From: Flammeovirga aprica JL-4
Lineage (GTDB): Bacteria > Bacteroidota > Bacteroidia > Cytophagales > Flammeovirgaceae
Direction of reading: 5' to 3'
Assembly (NCBI RefSeq): GCF_012844305.1
Contig: NZ_JABANE010000022.1
Location: 31,684 to 95,683, forward strand
DNA: 64,000 nucleotides
Shown here: positions 1 through 9,143 of the stretch, one piece after another
How positions within the stretch are numbered: position 1 is the stretch's first letter
Layout: every line of letters begins with the position of its first letter
Program-made: the position numbers and the translations under genes
The notes under the pieces: generated by a model
Databases searched by the model: none
Told to the model about the DNA's origin: nothing
The model's input: only the letters and a program-made list of their open reading frames with translations

Positions 1-413
1 TAGCTGTTCATAATCCCTAAGTCCTGATCGGTGATCATAGGAAAAGTAAAATTCTTCTTTTTAGCAAAAGCATCTAAACTTTCTTTTTCTTCAGGACTCA
101 CCATAATCACTTGAGCACCTGTAGCGGTTATATATTCTAAAGAGTCTCTAATACTTTTAAGGTGTTTGTAACATGAGGGGCACCAGCTTCCTCTGAAGAA
201 GTTAACTACAACGGGTCCTTCTTTTATCATTTCAGATAACTTTCTAGTTTTTCCATTTTGATCAACCCCTTCAAAATCGGGAGCAAAATCACCCACTTTC
301 AAACCGGGCTGTAATGTTTCTACTTCAATGCCATATTTTTTATAAATATCTTTTTCTTGACTAAAAACGAAAGTGCTGACGCTAAGCAACAGTGATAAGA
401 TGATGTATTTCAT
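1..413 (-). CDS. Secreted peroxiredoxin-like (AhpC/TSA) protein, C-terminus cut by window edge
   Basis: This is a thioredoxin-fold protein of the AhpC/TSA class that would reduce peroxides or act as a periplasmic thiol-dependent enzyme. The ATG at 413 is followed by a typical signal peptide (about 18 residues ending VFS, then QEK), so it is exported. The core reads VVVNFFRGSWCPSCYKHL: a CPSC active site at the start of the first helix after the central strand. This resembles the PRX-like2 group, where the first Cys is peroxidatic. Downstream, 'VIMVSPEEKESLDAF' and 'FPMITDQDLGIM' match the continuing thioredoxin fold. About 137 residues are visible and the reading frame runs off the left edge. 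It is transcribed away from the isochorismate synthase terminator. Family is confident; substrate is unknown. Confidence 0.85.
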   Translation of the reverse strand, partial: MKYIILSLLLSVSTFVFSQEKDIYKKYGIEVETLQPGLKVGDFAPDFEGVDQNGKTRKLSEMIKEGPVVVNFFRGSWCPSCYKHLKSIRDSLEYITATGAQVIMVSPEEKESLDAFAKKKNFTFPMITDQDLGIMNS

Positions 414-562
414 AGGTTTAAGTGTATTCTGATTTAATATATAGAATATTAAGTTTTAAAAAGTGAATAATTTGGTAATTAGTCAATATAAAACTTAGAT
501 CCTTACATATTTTCTACTTTTAAAGACAATTGATAGAGTAGGTGATGACACAGCAAATAAAA

Positions 563-596
563 AAGCCCTATCAAAAATAACTTCTTGACAGGGCTT
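563..596 (-). terminator. Rho-independent terminator of isochorismate synthase gene
   Basis: The perfect arms aagccct (563-569) and agggctt (590-596) form a stem that extends inwards by TCA/TGA past one mismatch. Read on the minus strand, the stem is followed by a T-rich run (complement of aaataaaaaa just left of it). It sits 22 bases beyond the stop of the gene ending at 619. Confidence 0.75.
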
Positions 597-618
597 GAAT
601 ATCATGTATAATGAAGGA

Positions 619-1827
619 CTAACCATTCAAATGTTTCAGCATGGTGTCCATTTTAATTTCTGTTTCTTTCCATTCTTTCTCAGGGTCAGAGTCACAAGTT
701 ATTCCTGCTCCTGCGTATAACAATGCGTGGTCCTCGAACAATTGCAAGCATCTTAAGTTCACGAACAGGTGATCTCTGTTTTGAATACCTACAGGCCCGA
801 TAAAACCGCTGTATAAAGAACGGTTGTATTTTTCATTGTCCAGAATAAATTGAGTAGCGATTTCCTTCGGCATTCCGCATACCGCAGAGGTAGGATGTAG
901 AAGTTTGAGCATTACAGTGCCTAACTGAGGGAAATTAGTCGCTTTGGTATCTACTTTAAAATCTGTTTTAAGGTGAAGAAGATGTGCAGCCGCTACAGTT
1001 CTAGGGCCTCTTTCTTCAAACTCTCTCAATCTAATTTTCTTAAAGCAGTTGATAATATATCTACTAACTAAGGCTTGTTCTTCAATTTCCTTACTTTTCC
1101 ATGAAGCATCTTTCGGCAACATTCCATTGCTAGCCTGTGTTCCTGCCAAAGCTACAGTTCTGAAAATTCCATTTTCATCCATGCTGATTAATGTTTCAGG
1201 AGATGCACCTATCCAAAGTCCAACATTAGGAAGGTAGCACATAGAAACAAAGGCATTAGGATAGGCCTCACAAAGGCGATGGAAAAATTCAATAGGAGAG
1301 AAGTCCTCTTTTAGAGGTGCTTCTTTTGTTCTAGACAGAACGACTTTCAGAAACTCTTCATTATTCATCGCATTTACGCTTTCCTGAACAATATTCGTGA
1401 AGTGTTCCTTAGAAGTTGGTGGAAAATGAGTTTTAAGCATTTGCCTTTTCCAACGGTCTTTATGCTGTTGATGATCAAAACGGCTGAGGGCTTTTTCTAC
1501 TTTCTGTTTTGTCTCAAAATCATAATTATTAGAAAATTCAAGTTGAGCAAGATCTGAAGTGTAATAAATATCAGCGGGAATAAAGTAGGCTTTGTCTTCC
1601 TTATCTTGGAAAGGCCTTGCTAAAAAGCCTTTAGGAAGTTCTTCTAAATCCACCTCCACTCTCAAAGCTTCCTTCTGTAAGGATACTACAATTTGTTGAA
1701 CAGCCTCCTGAGGCATTTTCCAAGCAGCAAAAGGTTGTCCACTATCCAACGCTGTACCAAGCACCTCATCAAAATGAAGAGGAGCATTATTTACTTCCGT
1801 AATCTTCTGATCTACTCTGTTTTCCAA
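619..1827 (-). CDS. menF: Isochorismate synthase (chorismate-binding family)
   Basis: Converts chorismate to isochorismate, the first step of menaquinone synthesis (or of a catechol siderophore). The 402 residues match the usual length. The C-terminal half carries the chorismate-binding domain signatures: VVLSRTKE near 165, IGASPETL near 210, the HPTSAVCGMPKE segment near 312, and YSGFIGPVG near 342. The only start in reach is TTG at 1827, because an in-frame stop lies 15 bases upstream; the homologous N-terminal block (FDEVLGTALDSGQPFAAW) begins soon after. A TAGATTTG sequence overlaps the start on the minus strand and could be a chance -7 box. No other men or ent genes are adjacent, so menF rather than entC is inference from the quinone biology of Bacteroidota. 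Confidence 0.88.
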   Translation of the reverse strand: MENRVDQKITEVNNAPLHFDEVLGTALDSGQPFAAWKMPQEAVQQIVVSLQKEALRVEVDLEELPKGFLARPFQDKEDKAYFIPADIYYTSDLAQLEFSNNYDFETKQKVEKALSRFDHQQHKDRWKRQMLKTHFPPTSKEHFTNIVQESVNAMNNEEFLKVVLSRTKEAPLKEDFSPIEFFHRLCEAYPNAFVSMCYLPNVGLWIGASPETLISMDENGIFRTVALAGTQASNGMLPKDASWKSKEIEEQALVSRYIINCFKKIRLREFEERGPRTVAAAHLLHLKTDFKVDTKATNFPQLGTVMLKLLHPTSAVCGMPKEIATQFILDNEKYNRSLYSGFIGPVGIQNRDHLFVNLRCLQLFEDHALLYAGAGITCDSDPEKEWKETEIKMDTMLKHLNG

Positions 1828-1855
1828 ATCTATTCTATTCTTTCATGCATTAATC

Positions 1856-1990
1856 ACATAGGATATAAAAAAGGGGCATTTTATCTTACTCCTCGGTAGA
1901 TTTTATCACATTGTAAAAACGATGTTTTACAGCTCTACATCGATTAGAATAAAAATAACAACCTAAAATTGCCGTCTTTATTTTCTATGT
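1856..1990. repeat. Structured intergenic repeat, copy A
   Basis: A 135-bp element in the divergent gap 1828-2235. Outer arms ACATAGGATATAAA (from 1856) and its imperfect complement ending CTATGT at 1990 form a long stem. Inside lie a segment at 1878-1907 and another at 1942-1969 that recur almost unchanged in copy B (26478-26640). Between them is a hairpin with arms CGATGT (1920-1925) and ACATCG (1937-1942), and an A/T stem TTTTAT (1901-1906) with ATAAAA (1949-1954). The outer arms and the inner hairpin differ from copy B but remain complementary within each copy. The rest of the gap, 1991-2235, shows nothing I can name. Confidence 0.7.
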
Positions 1991-2235
1991 TCTTAATCCA
2001 AAAATTGTTTATACTAAGTATTGTTGGTCACTTACTTTATATGAATAACTAAAATATGAAGGATATAGTTATATTCATTTAGCAATTATTAGCCTAGTAT
2101 TTGCAAATTTATCAGAATAAGGTTGATTTTTGCCTATGGCATGTTAATAAACTTGTTAATAATATACACTTCGTGGCTTCAATTTTGTTAGAATAAGCTC
2201 TTAGGTTAGATTAAATAAGACTGTATTTCACTATA

Positions 2236-4185
2236 ATGAACAATTATAAACTCAATAAAGCTTATAAGAAATACTACCTCTCAAAGGTGAAAAAGCACTT
2301 TCTCATAAAATGGGGTTGGTACTTGCGTGTGCTTATTTTTATTGGGGTTTTATCTGTGGTGGCCGATAGAGTAAATGTTTGGTACTTTAAGCCATCCAAA
2401 TTATATACCTTGCTGGACCGTTTCTTTTATGATTATGCTAAAGAACATCCAGAGGTACTGACAAGAACAAAGGCATTTAAGTGGCCATATATAACCAATG
2501 AATCAGAAAGTAAACTAAACGATGTTTCTACTTTTCAGGTGGAGTATGATTCACTTTATGTACAGAAAGAATATGAGTTTCTCGATCGCTATGATCTGAA
2601 AAATATGACGCCTCAAGAAAGGTTGTCAGCCCAAACTTTTCGTTATTTAATCGAGCAGGAAATACTAGAAAAACTGCTTTTTAAGAATACAAAATACCCT
2701 ATCGATCATATTTCAGGTATACAAGTGCAGTTACCTTTACTGATGCTGAATTGCCATACCATCAAAGATATCAGTGATGCCAAAAACTACATTAGCCGAC
2801 TGATTGATGCTCAAGATAAAATAGCGGAATTGATTGCAGGAAACCGTCTTAATCCAGCGGAAGAGTATGCTGATATCACCACTAAAAATATTCTTTACAG
2901 AAGACAGGGAGAGACGCTTGAAGAGTGTATTCATCATTTTCATATTAATGAGGGACTGACTATACCACCAAAGAGCGTATTGAAAAGAGTAAGGGAACAG
3001 CTTCATATTTTTTTAGAAGGAGGAGTAGAGAATAATGTCTTTTACAAAGATTTTATGAGTAAGCTGGATCATGTAGATAATGATGAATTGATTAACAATC
3101 GCTCGGAATTAAAATATGAAATAAAAAAAGCAATAGAAGGATCGGTAATTCCTTCTTTTGATGCATTGTATAGAACGGTAGCTGAACTGGAAATGCAGGC
3201 GCCAGAGGAAATCACTTCTTTACAATATCCTCTTGGAGAAATGTATTATCAGCATAGCTTGAGAAATAAACTGGGAATGAGTGATTCTCATTTGGATTTT
3301 AAGCATAGACCTAAAAAATTATATTTCCTTGGAAAAAATCTGCTTTACAGAGAAACGGCCAAATTGCATCAGATGCTCTCGGAAATAGGAGCAGGAAGTG
3401 GTTCATTGCGTACTAAAATTGATTCATTATATACAGGAGAGAACCATATCACACATACAGAATACTTGAAGCAGTTTGAAGAAACGTTACTGCAGTCTTC
3501 TACTTTATTTACACCTCATGAAAAAGTAGAATTCACACATTTTCCACCCTCTATCAGTACCACTTTTTTTGAACCTTTTTATTATGAAGGAAGTTATGAC
3601 AAGAGCAGGTGCGGTAAGATTTACTTTTCAGATTCCGTAAGTTTTTACAGTAAACTCGTTTTAAAACCTACAGCAATTGGATTCTCTGCTTTAAACCAAT
3701 GGAGCAGTTTGAGAGTGAAAAATACAAGCCTTCCTTATTTCAGAAGAGGATTAACATTCCGTTACATTGAGGAATTCTGGAAGAATGCCTTTTTATACTA
3801 TCATTACGCCGATGCTCCTTTAGAAGAAAAAGTGAAGTATCAATTATGGAAAGTGCACAATTTAGTATTCATGGTCTGCGACTTAGGGATTCATCATTAC
3901 CTGTGGACCAAGAAAGAAGCAATGGAATATGTATTCGAAAAGTCAATATTAACAGAACGTGAAGCCGAGAATATGGTGGATTTTTGTTCTTCTTCGATTG
4001 GTGAAGGAGTTGCAAGAGGTTTTGGAATGCATTTATTTGAAAGTTATATTGTAAAAGAAGAGAAGGGTGGTGACATTCAGTATGTTATGAGTGAGTTGAA
4101 ACCCCTTTTTAACGAAGGTGCAGTTTCATTTTCAGAATTTGATAAATTAATATTTGCAAATAATTCTGAAAATAGGATGAAGTAA
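2236..4185 (+). CDS. DUF885-like membrane-anchored protein with degenerate active-site motif
   Basis: A 649-residue protein with a cytoplasmic basic N-terminus and one membrane segment (about residues 28-46), then a long helical extracytoplasmic domain. The general layout and the C-terminal block (IHHYLWTKKEAMEYV near 555, LTEREAENMV near 575) resemble DUF885, a family of putative zinc peptidases. In DUF885 proteins, a motif HEAxPGHHLQ normally stands just before the 'FRR...F.EGW' segment. Here the matching place reads ALNQWSSLRV (485-494), then PYFRRGLTF and YIEEFW, so every metal-binding His and the Glu are missing. It is therefore probably not an active metallopeptidase. Assignment to DUF885 comes from local pattern similarity, not a profile search. 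Confidence 0.6.
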   Translation: MNNYKLNKAYKKYYLSKVKKHFLIKWGWYLRVLIFIGVLSVVADRVNVWYFKPSKLYTLLDRFFYDYAKEHPEVLTRTKAFKWPYITNESESKLNDVSTFQVEYDSLYVQKEYEFLDRYDLKNMTPQERLSAQTFRYLIEQEILEKLLFKNTKYPIDHISGIQVQLPLLMLNCHTIKDISDAKNYISRLIDAQDKIAELIAGNRLNPAEEYADITTKNILYRRQGETLEECIHHFHINEGLTIPPKSVLKRVREQLHIFLEGGVENNVFYKDFMSKLDHVDNDELINNRSELKYEIKKAIEGSVIPSFDALYRTVAELEMQAPEEITSLQYPLGEMYYQHSLRNKLGMSDSHLDFKHRPKKLYFLGKNLLYRETAKLHQMLSEIGAGSGSLRTKIDSLYTGENHITHTEYLKQFEETLLQSSTLFTPHEKVEFTHFPPSISTTFFEPFYYEGSYDKSRCGKIYFSDSVSFYSKLVLKPTAIGFSALNQWSSLRVKNTSLPYFRRGLTFRYIEEFWKNAFLYYHYADAPLEEKVKYQLWKVHNLVFMVCDLGIHHYLWTKKEAMEYVFEKSILTEREAENMVDFCSSSIGEGVARGFGMHLFESYIVKEEKGGDIQYVMSELKPLFNEGAVSFSEFDKLIFANNSENRMK

Positions 4186-4229
4186 TTTTTAAACATGCAC
4201 TTTATGTGCATAAAGGTCAAATTTAATCT

Positions 4230-4237
4230 TATCTTTG
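4230..4237 (+). promoter_or_regulatory. Bacteroidota -7 box (TATCTTTG)
   Basis: TATCTTTG matches the TAnnTTTG -7 consensus of Bacteroidota and lies 39 bases before the ATG at 4277. A small palindrome (ATGCAC/GTGCAT, about 4195-4211) lies upstream. No clear TTTG -33 element is visible. Confidence 0.6.
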
Positions 4238-4276
4238 CACGTATTTTCGAAATAACGATTACAGTTAAGTACAAAT

Positions 4277-5032
4277 ATGAGTCTAACAATTAGAGAAAAG
4301 CACGGATTTAAGTATATAGATGAAGGTGAGGGTGAAGTACTGATCCTGTTACATGGGCTGTTTGGAGCTTTGAGTAACTGGTCTGAGGTGTTGAGTTACT
4401 TCTCTGGACGTTACCGTGTGATCATTCCAATGCTTCCGATTTATAATTCACCAAGAAATGAATCAAACTTAGAAGGATTGGTAGCTTATACTGAAAAGTT
4501 TGTAGAGGACTTTGGGTTATCGAAGTTTTCTTTATTAGGAAATAGCTTAGGAGGTCATGTTTCTTTGTTATTTACTTTAGCAAACCCAGATAAGGTAGAA
4601 AAACTAATTCTGACGGGTAGCTCAGGACTTTATGAGTCAGGTATGGGATTGTCTTACCCGAAAAGAGGTAGTTACGAATTTATTAAGGATAGAGTAGGTT
4701 ATACTTTCTATGATCCTGAAGTAGCCACAAAAGAGCTTGTTGACGAGGTGTTTGAAGTAACATCTGACAGTGCGAAATGTTTGAGAATTGTATACTATGC
4801 AAGATCAGCTCAAAAGCACAACCTTAGAGAAGAGTTGAATGAAATAAAATGCCCGACTTTATTGATTTGGGGATTGAATGATACCATCACTCCTCCAACA
4901 GCAGGACATGAGTTCAACAGAAGAATTCCGAACTCTGAATTACATTTTATAGATAAGTGTTGTCATGTTCCGATGATGGAACATCCAAATAGATTCAACA
5001 TGTTAGTGGATGATTTCTTGAGAAATAACTAA
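4277..5032 (+). CDS. Alpha/beta hydrolase
   Basis: A 251-residue cytoplasmic alpha/beta hydrolase. The oxyanion segment LLHGLFGALSNW is at 24-35, the nucleophile elbow GNSLGG has Ser90, the acid is Asp202 in LIWGLNDTITP, and the base is His230 in CCHVPMMEHP, giving a complete triad. There is no signal peptide. The family covers esterases, C-C hydrolases and MenH-like enzymes, and nothing here fixes the substrate. A MenH role is possible because menF is nearby, but it would be a guess. It has its own -7 box at 4230 and is followed by a terminator at 5120, so it is probably monocistronic. The ATG at 4277 is the first in frame. Confidence 0.85.
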   Translation: MSLTIREKHGFKYIDEGEGEVLILLHGLFGALSNWSEVLSYFSGRYRVIIPMLPIYNSPRNESNLEGLVAYTEKFVEDFGLSKFSLLGNSLGGHVSLLFTLANPDKVEKLILTGSSGLYESGMGLSYPKRGSYEFIKDRVGYTFYDPEVATKELVDEVFEVTSDSAKCLRIVYYARSAQKHNLREELNEIKCPTLLIWGLNDTITPPTAGHEFNRRIPNSELHFIDKCCHVPMMEHPNRFNMLVDDFLRNN

Positions 5033-5090
5033 CAATGATGTAGTTTAGAGAAACCTTCAAATAATTTCTCTAAATTTACAAAGGGAATTT

Positions 5091-5163
5091 AGAATAGTGT
5101 TGATAACTATTCTCAGATTGGGAGGTAAAAATTGGTGAAAATCAATGGTTTATCTCCCTTTTT
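5091..5163 (+). terminator. Tandem hairpins ending in a rho-independent terminator
   Basis: A first hairpin has arms agaatagt (5091-5098) and actattct (5106-5113). A second, stronger one runs from gggag (5120-5124) to ctccc (5154-5158), with inner TAAA/TTTA and ATTG/CAAT pairing, and is followed by ttttt (5159-5163). It terminates the alpha/beta hydrolase transcript before the CBS gene. Confidence 0.75.
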
Positions 5164-5199
5164 GTTTATAATTATCATTAGAATCAAAAATACGATGGT

Positions 5200-5871
5200 A
5201 TGCAGACAGCAAAACAGTTAATTTCACGAACATTACCCAGTATTGATCCAAGTACTACTTTAGAATGTGTTTTTACTTATTTTGAGGAAAATAATATTCA
5301 GTCACTTCCTGTGGTGAAGGATGAGAAGTACCTAGGACTTGTGGTGGAGAGTGACTTTTTTGACCTTGATATAAACGAAGGAGTAAAGTCTGTGAAGCTG
5401 CCATTGTCTTATGAGGAAGCTTCTGTTCTGCCCGCCACTCACCTTTATGATGTACTTAGAGTAGTAGATGAGTTTGGGATAGAAATTGTTCCTGTGGTAG
5501 ATAAAGAAGATAAATACCATGGGTCGATTATAGTAGAAGAAATGATGCAGGAGCTGGCAAGATTACATGCCGATCAAATTCTGGGCAATATCGTAGCACT
5601 CCGCATAGAAGCAATTCATTATTCATTAGAGGATTTAAGCCGATGGGTAGAATCCAATAATGTGAAAATCTTAAGTGCATTTGTAGAAACAGATCCTAAT
5701 GATCCGTTAATGGTCATTGTCACTTTAAAGTTGAATAAAGTGGAAGTAGATGCTGTTTTAGCTACATTTGAACGCTTTAGTTTAAAGGTAATCTACTCGT
5801 CTACTTTTACAGAGGGTAAAGATGACAGCAAAGACCGATTAGATAACCTATTAAGGTATTTAGAACTTTAA
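5200..5871 (+). CDS. CBS-domain protein
   Basis: A 223-residue cytoplasmic protein with two CBS motifs making a Bateman module (about 1-60 and 65-130; LPVVKDEKYLGLV near 36 and IVPVVDKEDKYHG near 87). CBS pairs bind adenosyl nucleotides and act as energy sensors. A C-terminal alpha/beta segment (about 145-215) looks like an ACT-like sensor fold. The stop is 2 bases from the NAD kinase ATG, so the two are co-transcribed; pairing of a CBS protein with NAD kinase is common in Bacteroidota. A regulatory link to NAD(P) supply is inference. Start ATG 5200 places the first CBS strand directly at the N-terminus. Confidence 0.85.
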   Translation: MQTAKQLISRTLPSIDPSTTLECVFTYFEENNIQSLPVVKDEKYLGLVVESDFFDLDINEGVKSVKLPLSYEEASVLPATHLYDVLRVVDEFGIEIVPVVDKEDKYHGSIIVEEMMQELARLHADQILGNIVALRIEAIHYSLEDLSRWVESNNVKILSAFVETDPNDPLMVIVTLKLNKVEVDAVLATFERFSLKVIYSSTFTEGKDDSKDRLDNLLRYLEL

Positions 5872-5873
5872 CA

Positions 5874-6761
5874 ATGATAATTGCATTACATAGCCGCAAG
5901 TTAGAAACTGAACGTAGCAAATTTATTATCGATTCCATCAAATATATTATTGATAAACCAGAACTGGAATTGGTAATTTCTGATGCCTTAGCTCCTTATT
6001 TGGAGAAAATAGAACCTGAATTATCTAAAGGTTTAAAAGTATTTAGTAATACTGAACAACTTAGAGGAGTAGATTTCATGATCTCCATAGGTGGTGACGG
6101 TACATTACTGCAAGCACTGACGTACGTGCAGGAGCTTGAAATTCCAATTGTTGGAGTCAACGCAGGGCGCTTAGGTTTTTTAGCGTCCATCCAAAGAGAA
6201 AATTTTCAAACTACTATTGATGCTTTGGTCAATGGTTATTACTCCATTGAAGAAAGAACCATGCTCGCTTTGGTGAGTGATAGAGAAGATCTTTTTGGGG
6301 GAATCAAATTCGGATTGAATGAATTTACGATTCTGAAAAGAGATACTTCTTCCATGATTGTGGTGCATACGTATTTGAATGGAGAGTATTTAAACTCTTA
6401 CTGGGCCGATGGGCTGATTGTTTCCACTCCTTCAGGTTCTACAGGTTACTCCTTAAGTGTAGGTGGACCGGTAGTCATTCCAGGATCGGAAAACTTTATT
6501 ATTTCGCCAGTATGTCCTCATAATTTAAATGTGAGACCGCTTATCGTTTCAGATAGTAGTATTATATCTTTTGAAATAGAAGGCCGAAGCAAAAACTTCC
6601 TCGTATCTCTCGATTCAAGATCTGAGGCAGTAGATGCATCTATTCAATTGGCCGTTAGAAAATGTCCTTTCAAAGCCAAATTGGTGAAAATAGGAGGGCA
6701 GGATAACTTTTTAGATACCCTAAGGAAAAAATTAAACTGGGGTCTGGATAATCGAAATTAA
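5874..6761 (+). CDS. nadK: NAD kinase (long bacterial type)
   Basis: Phosphorylates NAD to NADP using ATP or polyphosphate. The 295 residues are normal for the family. GGDGTLL (73-79) is the catalytic and nucleotide-binding loop, VNAGRLGFLA (about 97-106) follows, then the conserved NE segment (LNEFTI), and SGSTGYSLSVGGP near 195 binds NAD. The gene follows the CBS protein with 2 bases between them. A second, shorter NAD kinase of a different sequence type lies at 42853, so this one is likely the housekeeping enzyme. Confidence 0.95.
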   Translation: MIIALHSRKLETERSKFIIDSIKYIIDKPELELVISDALAPYLEKIEPELSKGLKVFSNTEQLRGVDFMISIGGDGTLLQALTYVQELEIPIVGVNAGRLGFLASIQRENFQTTIDALVNGYYSIEERTMLALVSDREDLFGGIKFGLNEFTILKRDTSSMIVVHTYLNGEYLNSYWADGLIVSTPSGSTGYSLSVGGPVVIPGSENFIISPVCPHNLNVRPLIVSDSSIISFEIEGRSKNFLVSLDSRSEAVDASIQLAVRKCPFKAKLVKIGGQDNFLDTLRKKLNWGLDNRN

Positions 6762-6865
6762 ATTTGAAGCCTTTATTTTTTTAGAGAGGTTTCAGGTATG
6801 TCTTAAACTAAGGAGTAGCACTTGAAAACGCTGCTCTGTTAAATACAACAATTCAATTCATCGAA

Positions 6866-9007
6866 ATGAGAAAAACAATTCAACCTTTATTAGGAATAGG
6901 GATGCTGATGTGTCTCTTCTTTTCCTGCACATCTGAAAAACAAGAAGAAGTACAATTGACGTCAAAAAATCCATTATTACAAGAGTGGCAAGGCCCTTAT
7001 GGCGGTGTGCCTGCATTTGATAAAATGCAGCTGAAAGATTTGCAAGAGGCTATCGAAGAAGGAATGGCCATGAAGCTGAAAGAAATTGATATCATAGCCA
7101 ATAATTCTGAAGCACCAACATTTGACAATACCATCATCCCTTTAGAAAAAGCAGGTGCTCCTTTAAATAGAGCGTTCACGTATTATGGTATTTGGAGAAG
7201 TAATGTTTCTTCACCTGAATTAAGAGAAATTGCTAAAAACTTAGCACCTAAAATCTCTGATTATTCTTCTAAAATCAAGCAGAACGAAAAGCTTTTCAAA
7301 CGTATCAAAGCGGTTTATGAAGCTTCACAAAAAGAGCCATTAGAAGATGAAGCACAAAGAATCGTGGACTTGATCTACACCGGATTTGTAATGGACGGTG
7401 CAGATTTAGATGCTGAAACGAAAAAGCAATATGCTGCCATCGACAAAAAATTATCTTCATTATATAATGCATTTTCTAATAATGTATTGGCTGATGAGGA
7501 AAACTATGTAGTGTACTTGAAGAAAAATCAATTAGGAGGTCTTCCTGAGTCATTTGTGAAATCAGCGGCTAAAACAGCAGAAGAAAAAGGGCACACTGGT
7601 GAGTACGCTATCACAAATACAAGATCATCAATGGAGCCTTTCTTAATGTATTCTGATGAGAGAGCATTGAGAAAGCAGGTGTGGACGAACTACATCAAAA
7701 GAGGGGACAACAGAGATGAGCATGATAACAACAAAATCATTGCTGAAATTCTTCAGTTAAGAGATGAAAGAGTCGCACTTTTAGGTTATGATAACTATGC
7801 TACATGGAGATTGCAGAACAGAATGGCAAAAACGCCTGAAAATGCAATGGATTTGATGGAGAAAGTATGGGCGGCTTCTACTGCAAGAGTAAAAGAAGAA
7901 GTGGCAGATATGCAGAAAGTAGCCGACAAGCGTGGTGATAAAATTACAATTGAGCCTTGGGATTACCGCTACTATGCTGAAAAAGTACGTAAAGCAAAAT
8001 ACGACTTAGATTCTGATGAAGTGAAACAATACCTTCAGTTAGAAAAACTAAGGGAGGCAATGTTCTTTGTGGCTGGAGAGTTATTCAATTTTCAGTTCAA
8101 GGCCATTGAGAAAGGTAAAGTACCAGTATTTCACGAAGACGTAAGAGTTTGGGAAGTATTGGACAAAACATCAGGTGATCTTATCGGATTATGGTATTTA
8201 GACCCTTACGCACGTAAAGGCAAGCGTTCTGGAGCATGGGCTACAACGTACAGAAGCTTCACTTCTTATGAAGGAAAGAAAGTAGTTCTTGCATCAAACA
8301 ACTCTAACTTTATCAAGCCTGCACCAGGTGAGGTTTCATTGGTATCATGGAGCGATGCAGAGACGTTCTTCCATGAGTTTGGTCACGCACTTCACTTCTT
8401 ATCAGCCAACGTAAAATATCCTACGTCTAACAGCGGTGTAAGAGATTATACTGAATTCCAATCACAATTGTTAGAACGCTGGTTATCGACTGATAAAGTT
8501 ATCAACGGTTTCTTGACACATCAGAAGACAGGTGAGCCAATGCCGAAATCATTAGTGAAGAAAATTGAGGCAGCCGCTTCATTCAACCAAGGTTTCAGTA
8601 CTACAGAGTATTTGGCTTCAGCATTGATGGATATGAAATACCATACAGTTGATCCAACAGGAATCGACCCAGTAAAATTTGAGAAAGAAACATTGACGGC
8701 TTTAGGCATGCCTAAGGAAATTGTAATGCGCCACCGTTCTACTCAATTTGGTCACGTATTCTCAGGAGAAGGCTATGCGGCGGCATATTATGGTTACTTA
8801 TGGGCAGATGTATTGACTTCAGATGCAGCAGAAGTATTCGCTAATGCTCCAAAAGGATTCTATGATAAAGAAGTAGCAGATAAATTAGTGAAATATCTAT
8901 TTGCACCAAGAAATGCTATCGACCCAGCAAAAGCCTATAAATTATTCAGAGGTAGAGATGCACGCATCGAAGCCCTAATGAGAGACAGAGGTTTCCCAAC
9001 AAAATAA
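6866..9007 (+). CDS. dcp: M3 family oligopeptidase / peptidyl-dipeptidase, lipoprotein
   Basis: A 713-residue zinc metallopeptidase of family M3, which removes dipeptides or cuts short peptides. The N-terminus has a lipobox (hydrophobic stretch ending LFFSC, Cys21), so it should be a membrane-anchored lipoprotein facing the periplasm. The zinc motif is HEFGH at 503-507 within ETFFHEFGHALHFL, and the third-ligand glutamate helix follows in DYTEFQSQLLERW. The conserved C-terminal segment SGEGYAAAYYGYLWADVL is intact. Length matches Dcp/OpdA enzymes (about 680-720). Dcp versus oligopeptidase A cannot be settled by eye, so the symbol is the most likely one. A terminator at 9051 is shared with convergent recQ. 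Confidence 0.88.
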   Translation: MRKTIQPLLGIGMLMCLFFSCTSEKQEEVQLTSKNPLLQEWQGPYGGVPAFDKMQLKDLQEAIEEGMAMKLKEIDIIANNSEAPTFDNTIIPLEKAGAPLNRAFTYYGIWRSNVSSPELREIAKNLAPKISDYSSKIKQNEKLFKRIKAVYEASQKEPLEDEAQRIVDLIYTGFVMDGADLDAETKKQYAAIDKKLSSLYNAFSNNVLADEENYVVYLKKNQLGGLPESFVKSAAKTAEEKGHTGEYAITNTRSSMEPFLMYSDERALRKQVWTNYIKRGDNRDEHDNNKIIAEILQLRDERVALLGYDNYATWRLQNRMAKTPENAMDLMEKVWAASTARVKEEVADMQKVADKRGDKITIEPWDYRYYAEKVRKAKYDLDSDEVKQYLQLEKLREAMFFVAGELFNFQFKAIEKGKVPVFHEDVRVWEVLDKTSGDLIGLWYLDPYARKGKRSGAWATTYRSFTSYEGKKVVLASNNSNFIKPAPGEVSLVSWSDAETFFHEFGHALHFLSANVKYPTSNSGVRDYTEFQSQLLERWLSTDKVINGFLTHQKTGEPMPKSLVKKIEAAASFNQGFSTTEYLASALMDMKYHTVDPTGIDPVKFEKETLTALGMPKEIVMRHRSTQFGHVFSGEGYAAAYYGYLWADVLTSDAAEVFANAPKGFYDKEVADKLVKYLFAPRNAIDPAKAYKLFRGRDARIEALMRDRGFPTK

Positions 9008-9012
9008 CGTAG

Positions 9013-9080
9013 GGGTAGACCTATGTGTCTACCCATCGAACCACAAAAAAAGCCTTCAATATTTTTGGATATTGAAGGCT
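9013..9080. terminator. Bidirectional terminator between convergent dcp and recQ
   Basis: The main stem is agccttcaatat (9051-9062) with atattgaaggct (9069-9080), loop ttttgg. It is preceded by a run of A (T-run for the minus strand) and followed by tcttta, so it can serve both genes. Just upstream a second perfect hairpin, gggtagac (9013-9020) with gtctaccc (9027-9034), follows the dcp stop. Confidence 0.8.
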
Positions 9081-9143
9081 TCTTTATGTCTAAAACAATG
9101 AATCAAAAGTGAAATTCTTCATTGTTAATTCTTTATTCAAAAA

